Shown: piece after piece, positions 36,370 through 43,979 of the stretch
Layout of the letters: the number at the start of each line of letters is the position of its first letter
Position numbering within the stretch: position 1 is the first letter of the stretch
Virus record (IMG/VR): IMGVR_UViG_3300042515_001753
Coordinates: 124,001 to 188,000 of that record
Length of the DNA: 64,000 nucleotides
Origin: a virus
Reading direction: 5' to 3' (one strand)
Made by a program: the position numbers and the translations under genes
Notes under the pieces: generated by a model
What the model was told of the DNA's origin: nothing
Seen by the model: the letters and a program-made list of their open reading frames with translations, nothing else
Databases searched by the model: none

Positions 36370-36606
36370 TTAGTTAGTAGGAAACTTGAGATTGTATTTG
36401 GAAATGAGAAGGTCTCTTACAAGTTCGCGGTCAATACTATCACCACAGAACTCTTCATTCTTGATTTGAAGAATCTGAATCAAATCATCAGTTGCTTTTT
36501 GAATCAGAGGAAGAGTTGCATCCATAGGATAGATTCCACCTTCACCATAGAAGGAGAAAACATAATCCACAAACTCATCAAGTTGTTGGTCGGTTTGAAT
36601 TGTCAT
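36370..36606 (-). CDS. Hypothetical helical protein, 78 aa
   Basis: MTIQTDQQLDEFVDYVFSFY, IDRELVRDLLISKYNLKFPT. Start chosen next to the upstream stop. Function unknown. Confidence 0.6.
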   Translation of the reverse strand: MTIQTDQQLDEFVDYVFSFYGEGGIYPMDATLPLIQKATDDLIQILQIKNEEFCGDSIDRELVRDLLISKYNLKFPTN

Positions 36607-36607
36607 T

Positions 36608-36808
36608 TCAGTTACCCTCACCAATAGAGTTAAGAATGTGACGGGCAAACTTCATAAAATCATATGAAGTCACGCCGTAAGGGTCAAAACCATCAAGCAT
36701 ATCAGTCTGATTGTAGGTATTCACAATCAGCAGGCAGGCATCATAGAGTGCCGCTTGGTGCTCCTCCTTGGAGTGAAAAGAGATGGCGCTGTATGCGGGC
36801 AGAGTCAC
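36608..36808 (-). CDS. Hypothetical protein, 66 aa, GTG start
   Basis: The frame is open further up, but those codons are the TATAAT cassette. The first sensible start is the GTG before TLPAYSAISFHSKEEHQAAL, 6-12 bases after AGGGAACGGA. The rest is helical (YDFMKFARHILNSIGEGN). Confidence 0.55.
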   Translation of the reverse strand: MTLPAYSAISFHSKEEHQAALYDACLLIVNTYNQTDMLDGFDPYGVTSYDFMKFARHILNSIGEGN

Positions 36809-36835
36809 GGGTTCCGTTCCCTTGATTACCTTGTT

Positions 36836-36841
36836 ATTATA
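36836..36841 (-). promoter_or_regulatory. TATAAT box of cassette family
   Basis: Minus strand TATAAT followed by the AACAAGGTAATCAAGGGAAC leader. It overlaps the last codons (NRLMNAL, stop) of the SprT-like gene; no palindrome copy is seen. Confidence 0.55.
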
Positions 36842-37313
36842 GGGCATTCATCAGGCGGTTGGGGAACCACCATGCCACTTTGGGAGCTGGCACACCCTGT
36901 TTCTCAATTAAGTACTCCAGATATAGGGTTTCTTCTTGCTCCCGTGCCTCAATTTCGTGCCCTTGATACCAATATTCATAATCTTCCATGCAATCTTTAC
37001 CATAATACATTTTTCCGCGTTTCTGGCGGAGAGAACCTACTACCCACTGCCTCAGGTGAGTCAGTTCATGAAAAAGAGTTTTTATATACAACTCTTCTGA
37101 CATATGAGTATTCAGTTCAATCAGGAACTCTCTGGGGCGATAGGTTTCACCCAGAACATCACACCAACCATAAACGTGCTCACGCCTCAATCCACGATGA
37201 ACAATCTCCACATAGATTTTGTGGCGTGGGAGGAACTTATTCAGAAACCAAGAGGCAACATCCTCACAGGTCCGCTTGCGATAACCGTATCCACTGTGAA
37301 AAATGGTACTCAT
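36837..37313 (-). CDS. SprT-like zinc metalloprotease
   Basis: 158 aa. IKTLFHELTHLRQWVVGSLR contains HExxH (HELTH), the zinc site of SprT/SPRTN-type proteases; a third ligand may be in GHEIEAREQEETLY downstream. The N-terminus has a WFLN-F segment and beta-strands typical of the family. Such proteins act on DNA-bound proteins in the cytoplasm; the phage target is unknown. Its last residues lie in a promoter cassette. Confidence 0.7.
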   Translation of the reverse strand: MSTIFHSGYGYRKRTCEDVASWFLNKFLPRHKIYVEIVHRGLRREHVYGWCDVLGETYRPREFLIELNTHMSEELYIKTLFHELTHLRQWVVGSLRQKRGKMYYGKDCMEDYEYWYQGHEIEAREQEETLYLEYLIEKQGVPAPKVAWWFPNRLMNAL

Positions 37314-37408
37314 AGCAAGTTCTCAAAAATTACAGAAGTCAATCGTGTTCCCCAATTCATAAAAACGATGAATGAAGAGATAAAAATCAGTTTATCAGTC
37401 TTGGTCAT
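37310..37408 (-). CDS. Membrane peptide, 32 aa
   Basis: MTKTDKLIFISSFIVFMNWG, then TRLTSVIFENLL: hydrophobic, one span. Overlaps the SprT-like gene by ATGA and the 29-aa gene by 14 bases, which supports it as coding. Confidence 0.45.
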   Translation of the reverse strand: MTKTDKLIFISSFIVFMNWGTRLTSVIFENLL

Positions 37409-37484
37409 TATTTGAATGTAGACAATAATTAAAGAACAGAGCAAATGATGCCAACCCTAACCACCAAAAGAAAATCGTAAGCAT
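37395..37484 (-). CDS. Membrane peptide, 29 aa
   Basis: MLTIFFWWLGLASFALFFNY, then CLHSNNDQD: a single hydrophobic helix with a polar tail. Very short; supported by overlap and position in the operon. Confidence 0.4.
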   Translation of the reverse strand: MLTIFFWWLGLASFALFFNYCLHSNNDQD

Positions 37485-37486
37485 AA

Positions 37487-37912
37487 TCAGCAACCAAACA
37501 TTAGTGCTCCAATACCTGCACCAAAAATACCCCACGAATTACTTCTCTTATTTCCATAAGAATAATTGTAACTACCAGAGTTACGGTTGCGAGTATAGTT
37601 GGAATTGTAGTTGTATCCCGTTTGACCTGAGAGAGCAGTTGCTAGTCCATAACCAACGGCAGCACCAGCAGCAGGATTGCAGACTCTCTGGCGCTGATAT
37701 GTGGGATTCCAATTGCCACCACTCACCTGATTACAAGGAACATTATAGGATTGAGTCTGAACTCCACCCGGATAGTAGTTTCCGTACTGGTCATAACCAC
37801 CGCGAACATAGACCTCCTGATATTGAGTACAGACACCAAATTGATTCACCTGTTGTGCCATTACTGGTGCGGGTAGGAATACCAGTGGAAGAAGGAGAAG
37901 AAGTTTTTTCAT
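37487..37912 (-). CDS. Secreted glycine/tyrosine/asparagine-rich protein, 141 aa
   Basis: MKKLLLLLPLVFLPAPVMAQ is a textbook signal peptide (cut after MAQ or A-Q). Then a YG/NY-rich region (GGYDQYGNYYPGGVQTQSYN, then TRNRNSGSYNYSYG) and a hydrophobic glycine-zipper end (SWGIFGAGIGALMFGC). It probably acts in the periplasm or outer membrane; the zipper could insert in a membrane. Confidence 0.65.
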   Translation of the reverse strand: MKKLLLLLPLVFLPAPVMAQQVNQFGVCTQYQEVYVRGGYDQYGNYYPGGVQTQSYNVPCNQVSGGNWNPTYQRQRVCNPAAGAAVGYGLATALSGQTGYNYNSNYTRNRNSGSYNYSYGNKRSNSWGIFGAGIGALMFGC

Positions 37913-38154
37913 TTTACTCCGTAAATTGTATCTATTTGGGTTTTTACTATAAGTCCAGATGCCTTTGCCTTTCTAACTGCCATTCGGACTGCGGTTTGCT
38001 CTGCTTTTGATTCTGCCCCAAGAATATCATACAAATCATCATGAAGACGAATGTATTTTGCTCCTTTTTTAATAAGAGAGTTGATAATCACGGTTGCGGC
38101 AACATCAAAAGCGGCAACATAGTCACCAGAGGCAGAAGGTTTGAATGAGTACAT
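37909..38154 (-). CDS. Hypothetical protein, 81 aa
   Basis: MYSFKPSASGDYVAAFDVAA, then EQTAVRMAVRKAKASGLIVK, a winged-helix-like ending. Start chosen because GAGG lies 10 bases upstream; an earlier in-frame ATG would overlap the previous gene more deeply. Confidence 0.6.
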   Translation of the reverse strand: MYSFKPSASGDYVAAFDVAATVIINSLIKKGAKYIRLHDDLYDILGAESKAEQTAVRMAVRKAKASGLIVKTQIDTIYGVK

Positions 38155-38164
38155 GATAAAATCC

Positions 38165-38623
38165 TCAGCGAGCATAAAGATAAGAAGATGCCCAGTCGGC
38201 ATTCTGCAGCAACCACTCCCTCTGCTCAATAATGCGGAGATCGTAGCGAACACCTTTGGCAGGAGATTTCCAACTGGCACTTTTATAAATTTGTCCAGTC
38301 TTCTTTTCTATGAATGCATGAACAGAACGGGAAGGAGAACGATTAGGACCGTTATCAATTACCATAATGATTTTGTGATACTTGCGACCACTCTCAATAA
38401 TAAACTCATAATTACAAATACCTTCTTTCAGATTGGCAATCTGCTTCTGGTGATACTCATGAGTATCAGCATCATCAACAAACTTCTGGTGAGACTTAAT
38501 GCTGTAATCAATAAAGTTCTGCTTGAGAGCATCACACAGCATCAGAGTCCATTTCGTAACATTCAACTGGATGGTGTTACGGGCGTCTTGCTGGGCAGCG
38601 TAGTCAGCGAAGGTGGTCGTCAT
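38165..38623 (-). CDS. Hypothetical protein, 152 aa
   Basis: Contains GRKYHKIIMVIDNGPNRSPS and AFIEKKTGQIYKSASWKSPA, KGVRYDLR; the KKTG-IYK-ASW--PAKG-RY-L pattern is one I recognise from many phages without function. First gene after the cassette at 38646. Confidence 0.7.
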   Translation of the reverse strand: MTTTFADYAAQQDARNTIQLNVTKWTLMLCDALKQNFIDYSIKSHQKFVDDADTHEYHQKQIANLKEGICNYEFIIESGRKYHKIIMVIDNGPNRSPSRSVHAFIEKKTGQIYKSASWKSPAKGVRYDLRIIEQREWLLQNADWASSYLYAR

Positions 38624-38645
38624 CGGTTTGCTTGCTTATGAGGTT

Positions 38646-38704
38646 ATTATAGGGCATCCAGAGGGGTCTGGGGTCCCCTGTGTGCCAGTTCTTAACGTGA
38701 CACA
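38646..38704 (-). promoter_or_regulatory. Palindrome/TATAAT cassette
   Basis: TATAAT at 38651-38646; GC-rich hairpin GGGGACCCCAGACCCC-type upstream; palindrome copy from 38681 overlapping the stop of the 51-aa gene. Confidence 0.65.
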
Positions 38705-38847
38705 GGCGGCGGAAGCTTCGGAGCATTCATTTCTACAGTAGTTTTCTGTAGATTAAGCATCATACCATCTAGGGCACCGGCAACTGGACTGAATCCAATC
38801 GTTGCAACAATAATACCGAAGATGGTTCCGGAAATGAAGTTAATCAT
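38692..38847 (-). CDS. Membrane-anchored protein, 51 aa
   Basis: MINFISGTIFGIIVATIGFS is a hydrophobic N-terminal helix; then PVAGALDGMMLNLQKTTVEM. I know similar openings (MINFISG) from phage membrane proteins. ATGA overlap upstream. Confidence 0.55.
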   Translation of the reverse strand: MINFISGTIFGIIVATIGFSPVAGALDGMMLNLQKTTVEMNAPKLPPPVSR

Positions 38848-39251
38848 ACGGCAAGAGCGGCAGGATGAATAGGAACTTCTTTTACCATATTGAGACCACG
38901 GGAGTCGTTAGCATAGCATACCCACTCACCATTAGTAAAGAGATACCAATACTCTTCACCGTCAGACAGATATTCATTCAAGTTAGCATCAAGGCGAGGA
39001 GGGCAATCTTCGTTCCTTTGCGAATAATATTGGGGACCATAAACACCCTGCACGACACTATCATCCCAACGTTCATCAGTCCAGCAGGAACTCATATCAC
39101 CACCATCAATCAGTTCTTCAGCAAGAGATTTTGCGTTGTAGTGAGTGTTGAGAATACGACCCAACCACTCAGGATAACCATCCCAGTGATGATAGGCAGA
39201 GAGCACAGAACCATCAGAGAGTTCAATACCAATTCGTGAGCGGGTTGCCAT
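38844..39251 (-). CDS. Hypothetical protein, 135 aa
   Basis: Start at MATRSRIGIELSDGSVLSAY. The MATRSRIGIEL-DGSV-SAYHHWDGYPEWLG opening is widespread in phage and bacterial proteins of unknown function. Later WYLFTNGEWVCYANDSRG. The longer frame runs through the cassette. Confidence 0.7.
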   Translation of the reverse strand: MATRSRIGIELSDGSVLSAYHHWDGYPEWLGRILNTHYNAKSLAEELIDGGDMSSCWTDERWDDSVVQGVYGPQYYSQRNEDCPPRLDANLNEYLSDGEEYWYLFTNGEWVCYANDSRGLNMVKEVPIHPAALAV

Positions 39252-39276
39252 CGGAGGCGTTTCGTTGATTACCTTG

Positions 39277-40146
39277 TTAGTATAGGGCATCCAGCAGCGG
39301 CGTGGAGGGGTCTTGTACCACTTCCTGAACTGGCACAGAATTCTTGATTCGTTCTTCGGCAATCTTATAGTAGTTCTCATCCATTTCAATACCAATAAAG
39401 TTTCTGTTAGTGTTCATACAGGCAACGCCAGTTGTACCAGAACCCATACAATTATCCAAGATAGTTTCTCCCTCGTTACTGTATGTTTTTATGAGATATT
39501 CCATCAAAGCAACTGGTTTTTGTGTGGGGTGAACAACATTTCTATCCAATCCAAACTCAATAATTTCTGATGGATAGTTAGTGTATTTTTGCTCATATTC
39601 AGTCTCATGAAGTAACTTATTGTTCTTACCCATGTGCTCTGGATTATGTAAGAAATTACCAAGACGCTTTGCGTTGTTTTTTTTCTTGACGTTCTTTTCA
39701 ATCAATCCCTGCGGATTGTATGTCATATTTTTTCCATTTTTTGATGCTGCGGCAGCTCCACCAGAAGAGAATACAACAACGTCTTCAGTACATTTCATAG
39801 GACGATAGTTGGCAAGAAGAAATCCAGTTGTCTTCTTCTTTTTCCAAATCCATTCATACTTAAACCATTCTAGATTACTCAAGATGAGTTGACTGGTGAA
39901 AGGTTGATCTGCTGTCAATACAACAGTTCCTAACGGTTTTAGAATGCGTTTGTATTGTTCCCACAATTGATCAAGTGGAATTACAGTATCCCAACCCAAG
40001 AGTCGATTACTTCCTTTACTTTCTACACCCCTTCTATCGCTAGTTCCATAGGGAAGATCGCAGAGGATCAGATCAACCGACCCATCTGCGATCTTGTTCA
40101 TTTCAACCAGACAATCACCGAACAGGAGTTGTGGAGATAATTGCAT
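39277..40146 (-). CDS. Adenine-N6 DNA methyltransferase
   Basis: 289 aa. Motif IV is DLILCDLPYGTSDRRG (DLPY), motif I comes later as DNCMGSGTTGVACMNTNRNF, with IGIEMDENYYKIAEERI, an order of beta-class amino methyltransferases. HPTQKPVALMEYLI precedes motif I as usual. Acts on DNA with S-adenosylmethionine. It overlaps the 209-aa gene (possible nuclease) by 32 bases. Its last 15 residues (VVQDPSTPLLDALY) are encoded by the promoter cassette. Confidence 0.85.
   Translation of the reverse strand: MQLSPQLLFGDCLVEMNKIADGSVDLILCDLPYGTSDRRGVESKGSNRLLGWDTVIPLDQLWEQYKRILKPLGTVVLTADQPFTSQLILSNLEWFKYEWIWKKKKTTGFLLANYRPMKCTEDVVVFSSGGAAAASKNGKNMTYNPQGLIEKNVKKKNNAKRLGNFLHNPEHMGKNNKLLHETEYEQKYTNYPSEIIEFGLDRNVVHPTQKPVALMEYLIKTYSNEGETILDNCMGSGTTGVACMNTNRNFIGIEMDENYYKIAEERIKNSVPVQEVVQDPSTPLLDALY
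39279..39337 (-). promoter_or_regulatory. Palindrome/TATACT cassette
   Basis: -10 box TATACT at 39284-39279 and palindrome TGTACCACTTCCTGAACTGG plus CACA (39314-39337), the copy closest to full symmetry. Both are inside the methyltransferase coding sequence. Confidence 0.7.
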
Positions 40147-40744
40147 TCTTGAGAGTCTCATAAACATAATTGAGATAGTTTACTACAGTCTCTTGATTAA
40201 AACCAGTTTCATACCAGTTTACTGCTTTGCCGTTCACTTTCTTAGAACGACGACGACCAGTAAGGGAGAACATCTGGATACGATCACCGTAACCTTGAGT
40301 GTAGTTGCAAGTGTTGACCAAATCCTCACGAATGTCGATGCAATATCCAACAACACCAAACTTACAGTCAGGGTACAGTTGTTCTGCACAAGACATAATG
40401 ATGTTGCGAATAACTGCTCGCTTAAGAGTATAGAAGGGTTTGTCAACCCAAGCACGGTCTTCCTGAAGATAGGCATACTTACCATTTACCTTAACGTGCT
40501 GATCAAGACGTTCCTTACCAAATCCCTTGAAATCAGATTTGATATAGTCTTTACTATGCTCAATCTCGGTCTCAGGAAACTCTTCCTTCAAAAGAGTAAT
40601 CACAGAACTGAGAGCAAACTCAGACCAGGTTTCAAGTGCAGGACCAGAGTAATTTTTCAGAGGAACAGCAGTTAACCCCTGCCCCTTCTCAAACTGTTCG
40701 GTCAAGAGACCAACAACGTTTTCAGTAATGTTAGCGAGTGTCAT
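40115..40744 (-). CDS. Putative restriction-endonuclease-like protein, 209 aa
   Basis: GFGKERLDQHVKVNGKYAYL, QEDRAWVDKPFYTLKRAVIR: a D followed ten or so residues later by LQEDR resembles the PD-(D/E)xK core of type II restriction enzymes, and the gene directly precedes and overlaps a DNA methyltransferase, the usual restriction-modification pairing. The family name could not be fixed. It could also be an unrelated DNA-processing protein. Confidence 0.5.
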   Translation of the reverse strand: MTLANITENVVGLLTEQFEKGQGLTAVPLKNYSGPALETWSEFALSSVITLLKEEFPETEIEHSKDYIKSDFKGFGKERLDQHVKVNGKYAYLQEDRAWVDKPFYTLKRAVIRNIIMSCAEQLYPDCKFGVVGYCIDIREDLVNTCNYTQGYGDRIQMFSLTGRRRSKKVNGKAVNWYETGFNQETVVNYLNYVYETLKNAIISTTPVR

Positions 40745-40789
40745 TTTTTAAAAATCCTCTACGTGGAGGGTTTGATGTTTGACTCCCAT

Positions 40790-40851
40790 ATTATAGACCC
40801 TCCATCAACCAAAGTCAAGGGGGGTCTTGTGTCAGTTTCAGGACTGCCACA
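40790..40851 (-). promoter_or_regulatory. Sigma-70 promoter within palindrome cassette
   Basis: TTGACT (40818-40813), 17-base spacer, TATAAT (40795-40790): a near-consensus promoter. Element copy TGTGTCAGTTTCAGGACTGC from 40828, at the end of the Dam-type gene. A small hairpin (CCTC / GAGG) lies in the leader. Confidence 0.8.
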
Positions 40852-41683
40852 CGGCAATCAGTTCATTTGCCTTTTTTCTGCTAGAACTGTTTGCAGAAAT
40901 GGACCTTGACACCTGAATTGAATGGATTTCGGCATTTTTATAAAGTTCTCTTGTAACGGGAACATCGTGATTAGAAAGTATCACTTTAATTCCACGATTT
41001 ACCAGAGTTTCTGCTAAATCTCTCAATTCAATCTGCTGTTCGTGAGTAAATCCATCTGTTGCATAATTGGTAAAGTTAGAAGTCTCAGATGCAGGAACAT
41101 ATGGAGGGTCAAAGTAAACAACATCACCTTCGCCTAAAGATTCATACAGCAATTCGTTAGAGAATGTGGTATTGGTGAACTCAACACATCTATTATTAAA
41201 TGTGGCAATAAAGTCCAACATTTCTTTTTCAGGAAAGTGTGCCTTTGTATTTTCTATCTTCCCAGTCTTTGAGTTCTTATTCTCTTTACCATAGGGAACA
41301 TTAAACTCATTCTTGGAATTATAACGACAAAGACCATTAAAGGCGTGTTTATTCAAGTACAGGAACAGTTTAGCTCGCTCTCTGGCATCAGTTTCAGAAT
41401 TAAACCGATTTCTCATTTCAATATACTTTTGTCTGCTATTATTATCATCAACAAATATCTGGGTACAGTCAGATACAAACTCAATATCAATATTTGTGTA
41501 AAGAAAATACAAATCCGAATTAATATCATTCAGAATATATTCATCTGCATGTACATTTAGTGCTACAGACAGACTTCCACCAAAAGGCTCACAATATCTG
41601 GTGGGAGTTCCAATTAGAGGTAAAAGATGGGGCAGGACCCTAAACTTATTTCCTGCCCACTTTAATGGAGATTTAATCATCAT
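40838..41683 (-). CDS. dam: Dam-type adenine DNA methyltransferase
   Basis: 281 aa from MMIKSPLKWAGNKFRVLPHL. Motif I (PLKWAGNK and YCEPFGGSLSVALN), the ILNDINSDLYFLY segment, and motif IV DVVYFDPPYVPASETSNFTN define the D12 (Dam) class, which methylates adenine in short sites, classically GATC. Size is normal for the class. Late-type context (downstream of the CP12 gene), but no promoter of its own was found. Confidence 0.85.
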   Translation of the reverse strand: MMIKSPLKWAGNKFRVLPHLLPLIGTPTRYCEPFGGSLSVALNVHADEYILNDINSDLYFLYTNIDIEFVSDCTQIFVDDNNSRQKYIEMRNRFNSETDARERAKLFLYLNKHAFNGLCRYNSKNEFNVPYGKENKNSKTGKIENTKAHFPEKEMLDFIATFNNRCVEFTNTTFSNELLYESLGEGDVVYFDPPYVPASETSNFTNYATDGFTHEQQIELRDLAETLVNRGIKVILSNHDVPVTRELYKNAEIHSIQVSRSISANSSSRKKANELIAVWQS

Positions 41684-41741
41684 ATCCCAATATATGAATA
41701 CAACTATAACATAAAAAAGAGGGTTGTCAACCCCCTCACAA

Positions 41742-41954
41742 TCAATCATCATACATTCTACATTCTAGTGCATCAGGATGGGAATCACAATACAATTCAA
41801 GTGGTGTTGGATCGTGAGAATCTTCTGGATGATGTTCTTTATATGATTCTAATGCCTGTAGTTCTTCTGCTGTGTGTCTGCGGGTTTGTGGGGAGATTGT
41901 AGGATCATCAAGAACTTTCTTATCCTTTTCAATATGCTGATCGATTGTACTCAT
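41742..41954 (-). CDS. cp12: CP12-like Calvin-cycle inhibitor
   Basis: 70 aa. The C-terminal LELYCDSHPDALECRMYDD is the CP12 signature (two cysteines 9 residues apart, then CR-YDD), preceded by a helical AEELQALESYKEHHPED. CP12 binds GAPDH and phosphoribulokinase and shuts carbon fixation; cyanophages use it to send host carbon to the pentose phosphate pathway. The N-terminal cysteine pair of host CP12 is absent, as in phage versions. A late-type box AATAAATA lies at 41985-41978. Confidence 0.8.
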   Translation of the reverse strand: MSTIDQHIEKDKKVLDDPTISPQTRRHTAEELQALESYKEHHPEDSHDPTPLELYCDSHPDALECRMYDD

Positions 41955-41977
41955 AATACTCGGTAAATTAGATACAA

Positions 41978-41985
41978 TATTTATT
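41978..41985 (-). promoter_or_regulatory. T4-type late promoter box
   Basis: Minus strand AATAAATA, 24 bases before the cp12 ATG and overlapping the stop of the upstream gene. Confidence 0.5.
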
Positions 41986-42166
41986 TTGTTTGTGAAGATA
42001 CAAAGTTTCCTTTACCATAGAGAGACCTTACAAATAATGCAGTAAATTCCTCCATCTTTTGGGGGCATACTTGACTTGGATCGTAATTAATTGCTTCTCT
42101 CAGAGCATTCAGTTCTCTCCACTCTTCTTGACTGAGATATTCTGAGTTTGTTTTGGGAAGTGTCAT
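41981..42166 (-). CDS. Hypothetical protein, 61 aa
   Basis: MTLPKTNSEYLSQEEWRELN, ALREAINYDPSQVCPQKMEE, FTALFVRSLYGKG. Recognised as a recurrent cyanophage/bacterial small protein; function unknown. Confidence 0.65.
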   Translation of the reverse strand: MTLPKTNSEYLSQEEWRELNALREAINYDPSQVCPQKMEEFTALFVRSLYGKGNFVSSQTK

Positions 42167-42221
42167 AGGTTTAATAAGAATGTTAGGATTCTAACACAAA
42201 TCCTTTATATTATGTAGAAAT

Positions 42222-42644
42222 TTAACATTCTCTTTTGTTTTCGATAAATTCATCTAAAGCATCCAAATCATCTTTGAGTTCTTTTTCTTGCTTTTGATCG
42301 TGATAATAAGACCACAGGGCATTATGAACCTCCATAAGGTGATCCACCCAGAAACCAGTAGGATAGATTCCCAAAGCATCTTGCAGTCCTCTGTGACTGG
42401 TTCCTTCACTTTCTGCCTTACACATAATATAGCAGATTGCCTGAACCATATCAAGTTTATCAGACTCAGAGAGCATAAAGTACTTACCTACTGCTCGTTG
42501 CTTTGCTTCTTCATTTGCCTTTTGCATTTCTTTGCAGGCATCAGAGTCCCACCATTCTTTCAAACTCTCCCCTAGAGTATTTGGTTTTTGTAATTCTTCT
42601 GGACTTATTAGAGGATTTTCTTCAGTATTAGGTTCGGTCATCAT
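42222..42644 (-). CDS. Hypothetical protein, 140 aa
   Basis: MMTEPNTEENPLISPEELQK, KYFMLSESDKLDMVQAICYI, HRGLQDALGIYPTGFWVDHL, then an acidic coiled tail. Pattern seen in T4-like cyanophages. Overlaps upstream gene by 17 bases. Confidence 0.65.
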   Translation of the reverse strand: MMTEPNTEENPLISPEELQKPNTLGESLKEWWDSDACKEMQKANEEAKQRAVGKYFMLSESDKLDMVQAICYIMCKAESEGTSHRGLQDALGIYPTGFWVDHLMEVHNALWSYYHDQKQEKELKDDLDALDEFIENKREC

Positions 42645-42867
42645 CTGCTCCAAATATGGTTCCGAAAAATCCAGTATCACCGAATTTACGGTTTTCCAGT
42701 TTATCCAGAATTGAATCAGTATTTTGAACTGATTCAATACGACTAATCATATCAGAAATCACCAAACATACCATAGGTCGTTCTTGTCGTGCCGCAAATG
42801 CCAGTGCTGCTCTCAAAGATTGTTCTGCATCTTTTAAATTTTCTTCAACTGATTTTGATAGTGCCAT
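42628..42867 (-). CDS. Hypothetical helical protein, 79 aa
   Basis: MALSKSVEENLKDAEQSLRA, ALAFAARQERPMVCLVISDM, ISRIESVQNTDSILDKLENR. Helical, known type in cyanophages. Confidence 0.65.
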   Translation of the reverse strand: MALSKSVEENLKDAEQSLRAALAFAARQERPMVCLVISDMISRIESVQNTDSILDKLENRKFGDTGFFGTIFGADDDRT

Positions 42868-43024
42868 CGTTTTCCTCCTCAAATAACATACAATCAATAC
42901 AGGACTTTATTTCCAACATATCATCCTTAGAAAGTCCATCTAAGGTAATTGCTTGCTTCTCAAACGCAACGGTGATATTATAAACTTCACCATCAAATCC
43001 ACCACAGGTTTGTATAGTTCTCAT
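42845..43024 (-). CDS. Hypothetical protein, 59 aa
   Basis: MRTIQTCGGFDGEVYNITVA, EIKSCIDCMLFEEENDGTIK: three cysteines with CIDC. ATGA overlap upstream, 23-base overlap downstream. Confidence 0.55.
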   Translation of the reverse strand: MRTIQTCGGFDGEVYNITVAFEKQAITLDGLSKDDMLEIKSCIDCMLFEEENDGTIKIS

Positions 43025-43704
43025 TCTTTAATCCAGAAACCATCATCAGTCATAGTCCAACCAGCAGCAATTGCCTCATCGTGATTTAAGGTCTTTTCAA
43101 TCTTTCGCAGAAGAAAAGTACCATCATTCCTATCCACCCATTCTACATCATCACCTTGTTTAAGATTTGCTGCTTCCAACAAGTCATCGGGGAAGGTGAT
43201 AAAGTATTCAGTTTCTCCAGTATCACCATTCTCCACTTCTTCTACAGGAAGTTGCCACTTGACTACTTTATCTTTCTTTGAATTTGCAATAAGATACTCC
43301 AAGTCACTATGTCCCCAAGGTGGCATACAATCATCCTTTACTTCTTCTGAGTCCCAAAAGTTATTCCAAGCACCTTTACACTCTGGTGATGAGTCATCTT
43401 TATCGCAGGTGACTGGAGAAATATAAGAAGGAGTCATATTTCCTGCCGTATCAACATTAAAAAAGGCAGTATTCTCTTCTTTACCGGCAACAACAGTCTC
43501 TTGCCAGGCAAGTTTGAACTTTTCATCAAACTCATTCAGATAGTATTCAAGAAACTCATAAGCAGCAGACATCATAGTTTCTGCTTTATCGTATTGATGT
43601 TCTTGAATCCTATCTATTGCAGCATCAATAATCTCACGGGCAGAACAAATCTTGGATGTAATCATCTCAAGTTCGTTCATCGTTTCCCAGACTTTATTTA
43701 CCAT
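43021..43704 (-). CDS. AbrB-like protein with helical domain, 227 aa
   Basis: Residues 1-70 are helical (MVNKVWETMNELEMITSKIC and on). Residues about 140-195 carry the AbrB/MazE hairpin: EYFITFPDDLLEAANLKQGD then DVEWVDRNDGTFLLRKI. The end (GWTMTDDGFWIKE) is a short tail. AbrB-type domains bind DNA as dimers; similar proteins occur in cyanophages. A transcription role is inferred. Confidence 0.7.
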   Translation of the reverse strand: MVNKVWETMNELEMITSKICSAREIIDAAIDRIQEHQYDKAETMMSAAYEFLEYYLNEFDEKFKLAWQETVVAGKEENTAFFNVDTAGNMTPSYISPVTCDKDDSSPECKGAWNNFWDSEEVKDDCMPPWGHSDLEYLIANSKKDKVVKWQLPVEEVENGDTGETEYFITFPDDLLEAANLKQGDDVEWVDRNDGTFLLRKIEKTLNHDEAIAAGWTMTDDGFWIKE

Positions 43705-43882
43705 GTCGTTTGAGTTCCTCCTCAACTGCTTGCTGTACTATAACCTGAATCTCAGCAGAAGTCAACCCATTTAACCACTTCCAGTTCGGGTCTTCCTTGT
43801 CCCAGTCCATCGTAAATGAACCATCGGCATTTTCAGTAATCTTAAGAGTATCAATCTCTTGGTTTGGGTTTGTTACACTCAT
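43694..43882 (-). CDS. Hypothetical protein, 62 aa
   Basis: MSVTNPNQEIDTLKITENAD, GSFTMDWDKEDPNWKWLNGL, TSAEIQVIVQQAVEEELKRH. A conserved cyanophage type. Overlaps the AbrB-like gene by 11 bases. Confidence 0.65.
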   Translation of the reverse strand: MSVTNPNQEIDTLKITENADGSFTMDWDKEDPNWKWLNGLTSAEIQVIVQQAVEEELKRHGK

Positions 43883-43979
43883 TACAATAAAAACTAAATC
43901 CTTCTTTAAAGTATTTTACCACCTGATAGTGCTCTGCGTCAAGTGGTTTCTCTTCACCACACTTAGAGCAGACTCTAGT
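43851..43979 (-). pseudogene. Zinc-ribbon frame without a start codon
   Basis: TRVCSKCGEEKPLDAEHYQV, then SFYCNECNKPKPRD: two CxxC knuckles, a clear zinc ribbon. No ATG, GTG or TTG opens this part of the frame. It begins exactly where the upstream gene stops, in the +1 frame across TCCCCAAAC. Either a frameshift mutation split a longer gene, or a +1 slip fuses both parts, or an unusual start is used. Confidence 0.45.
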
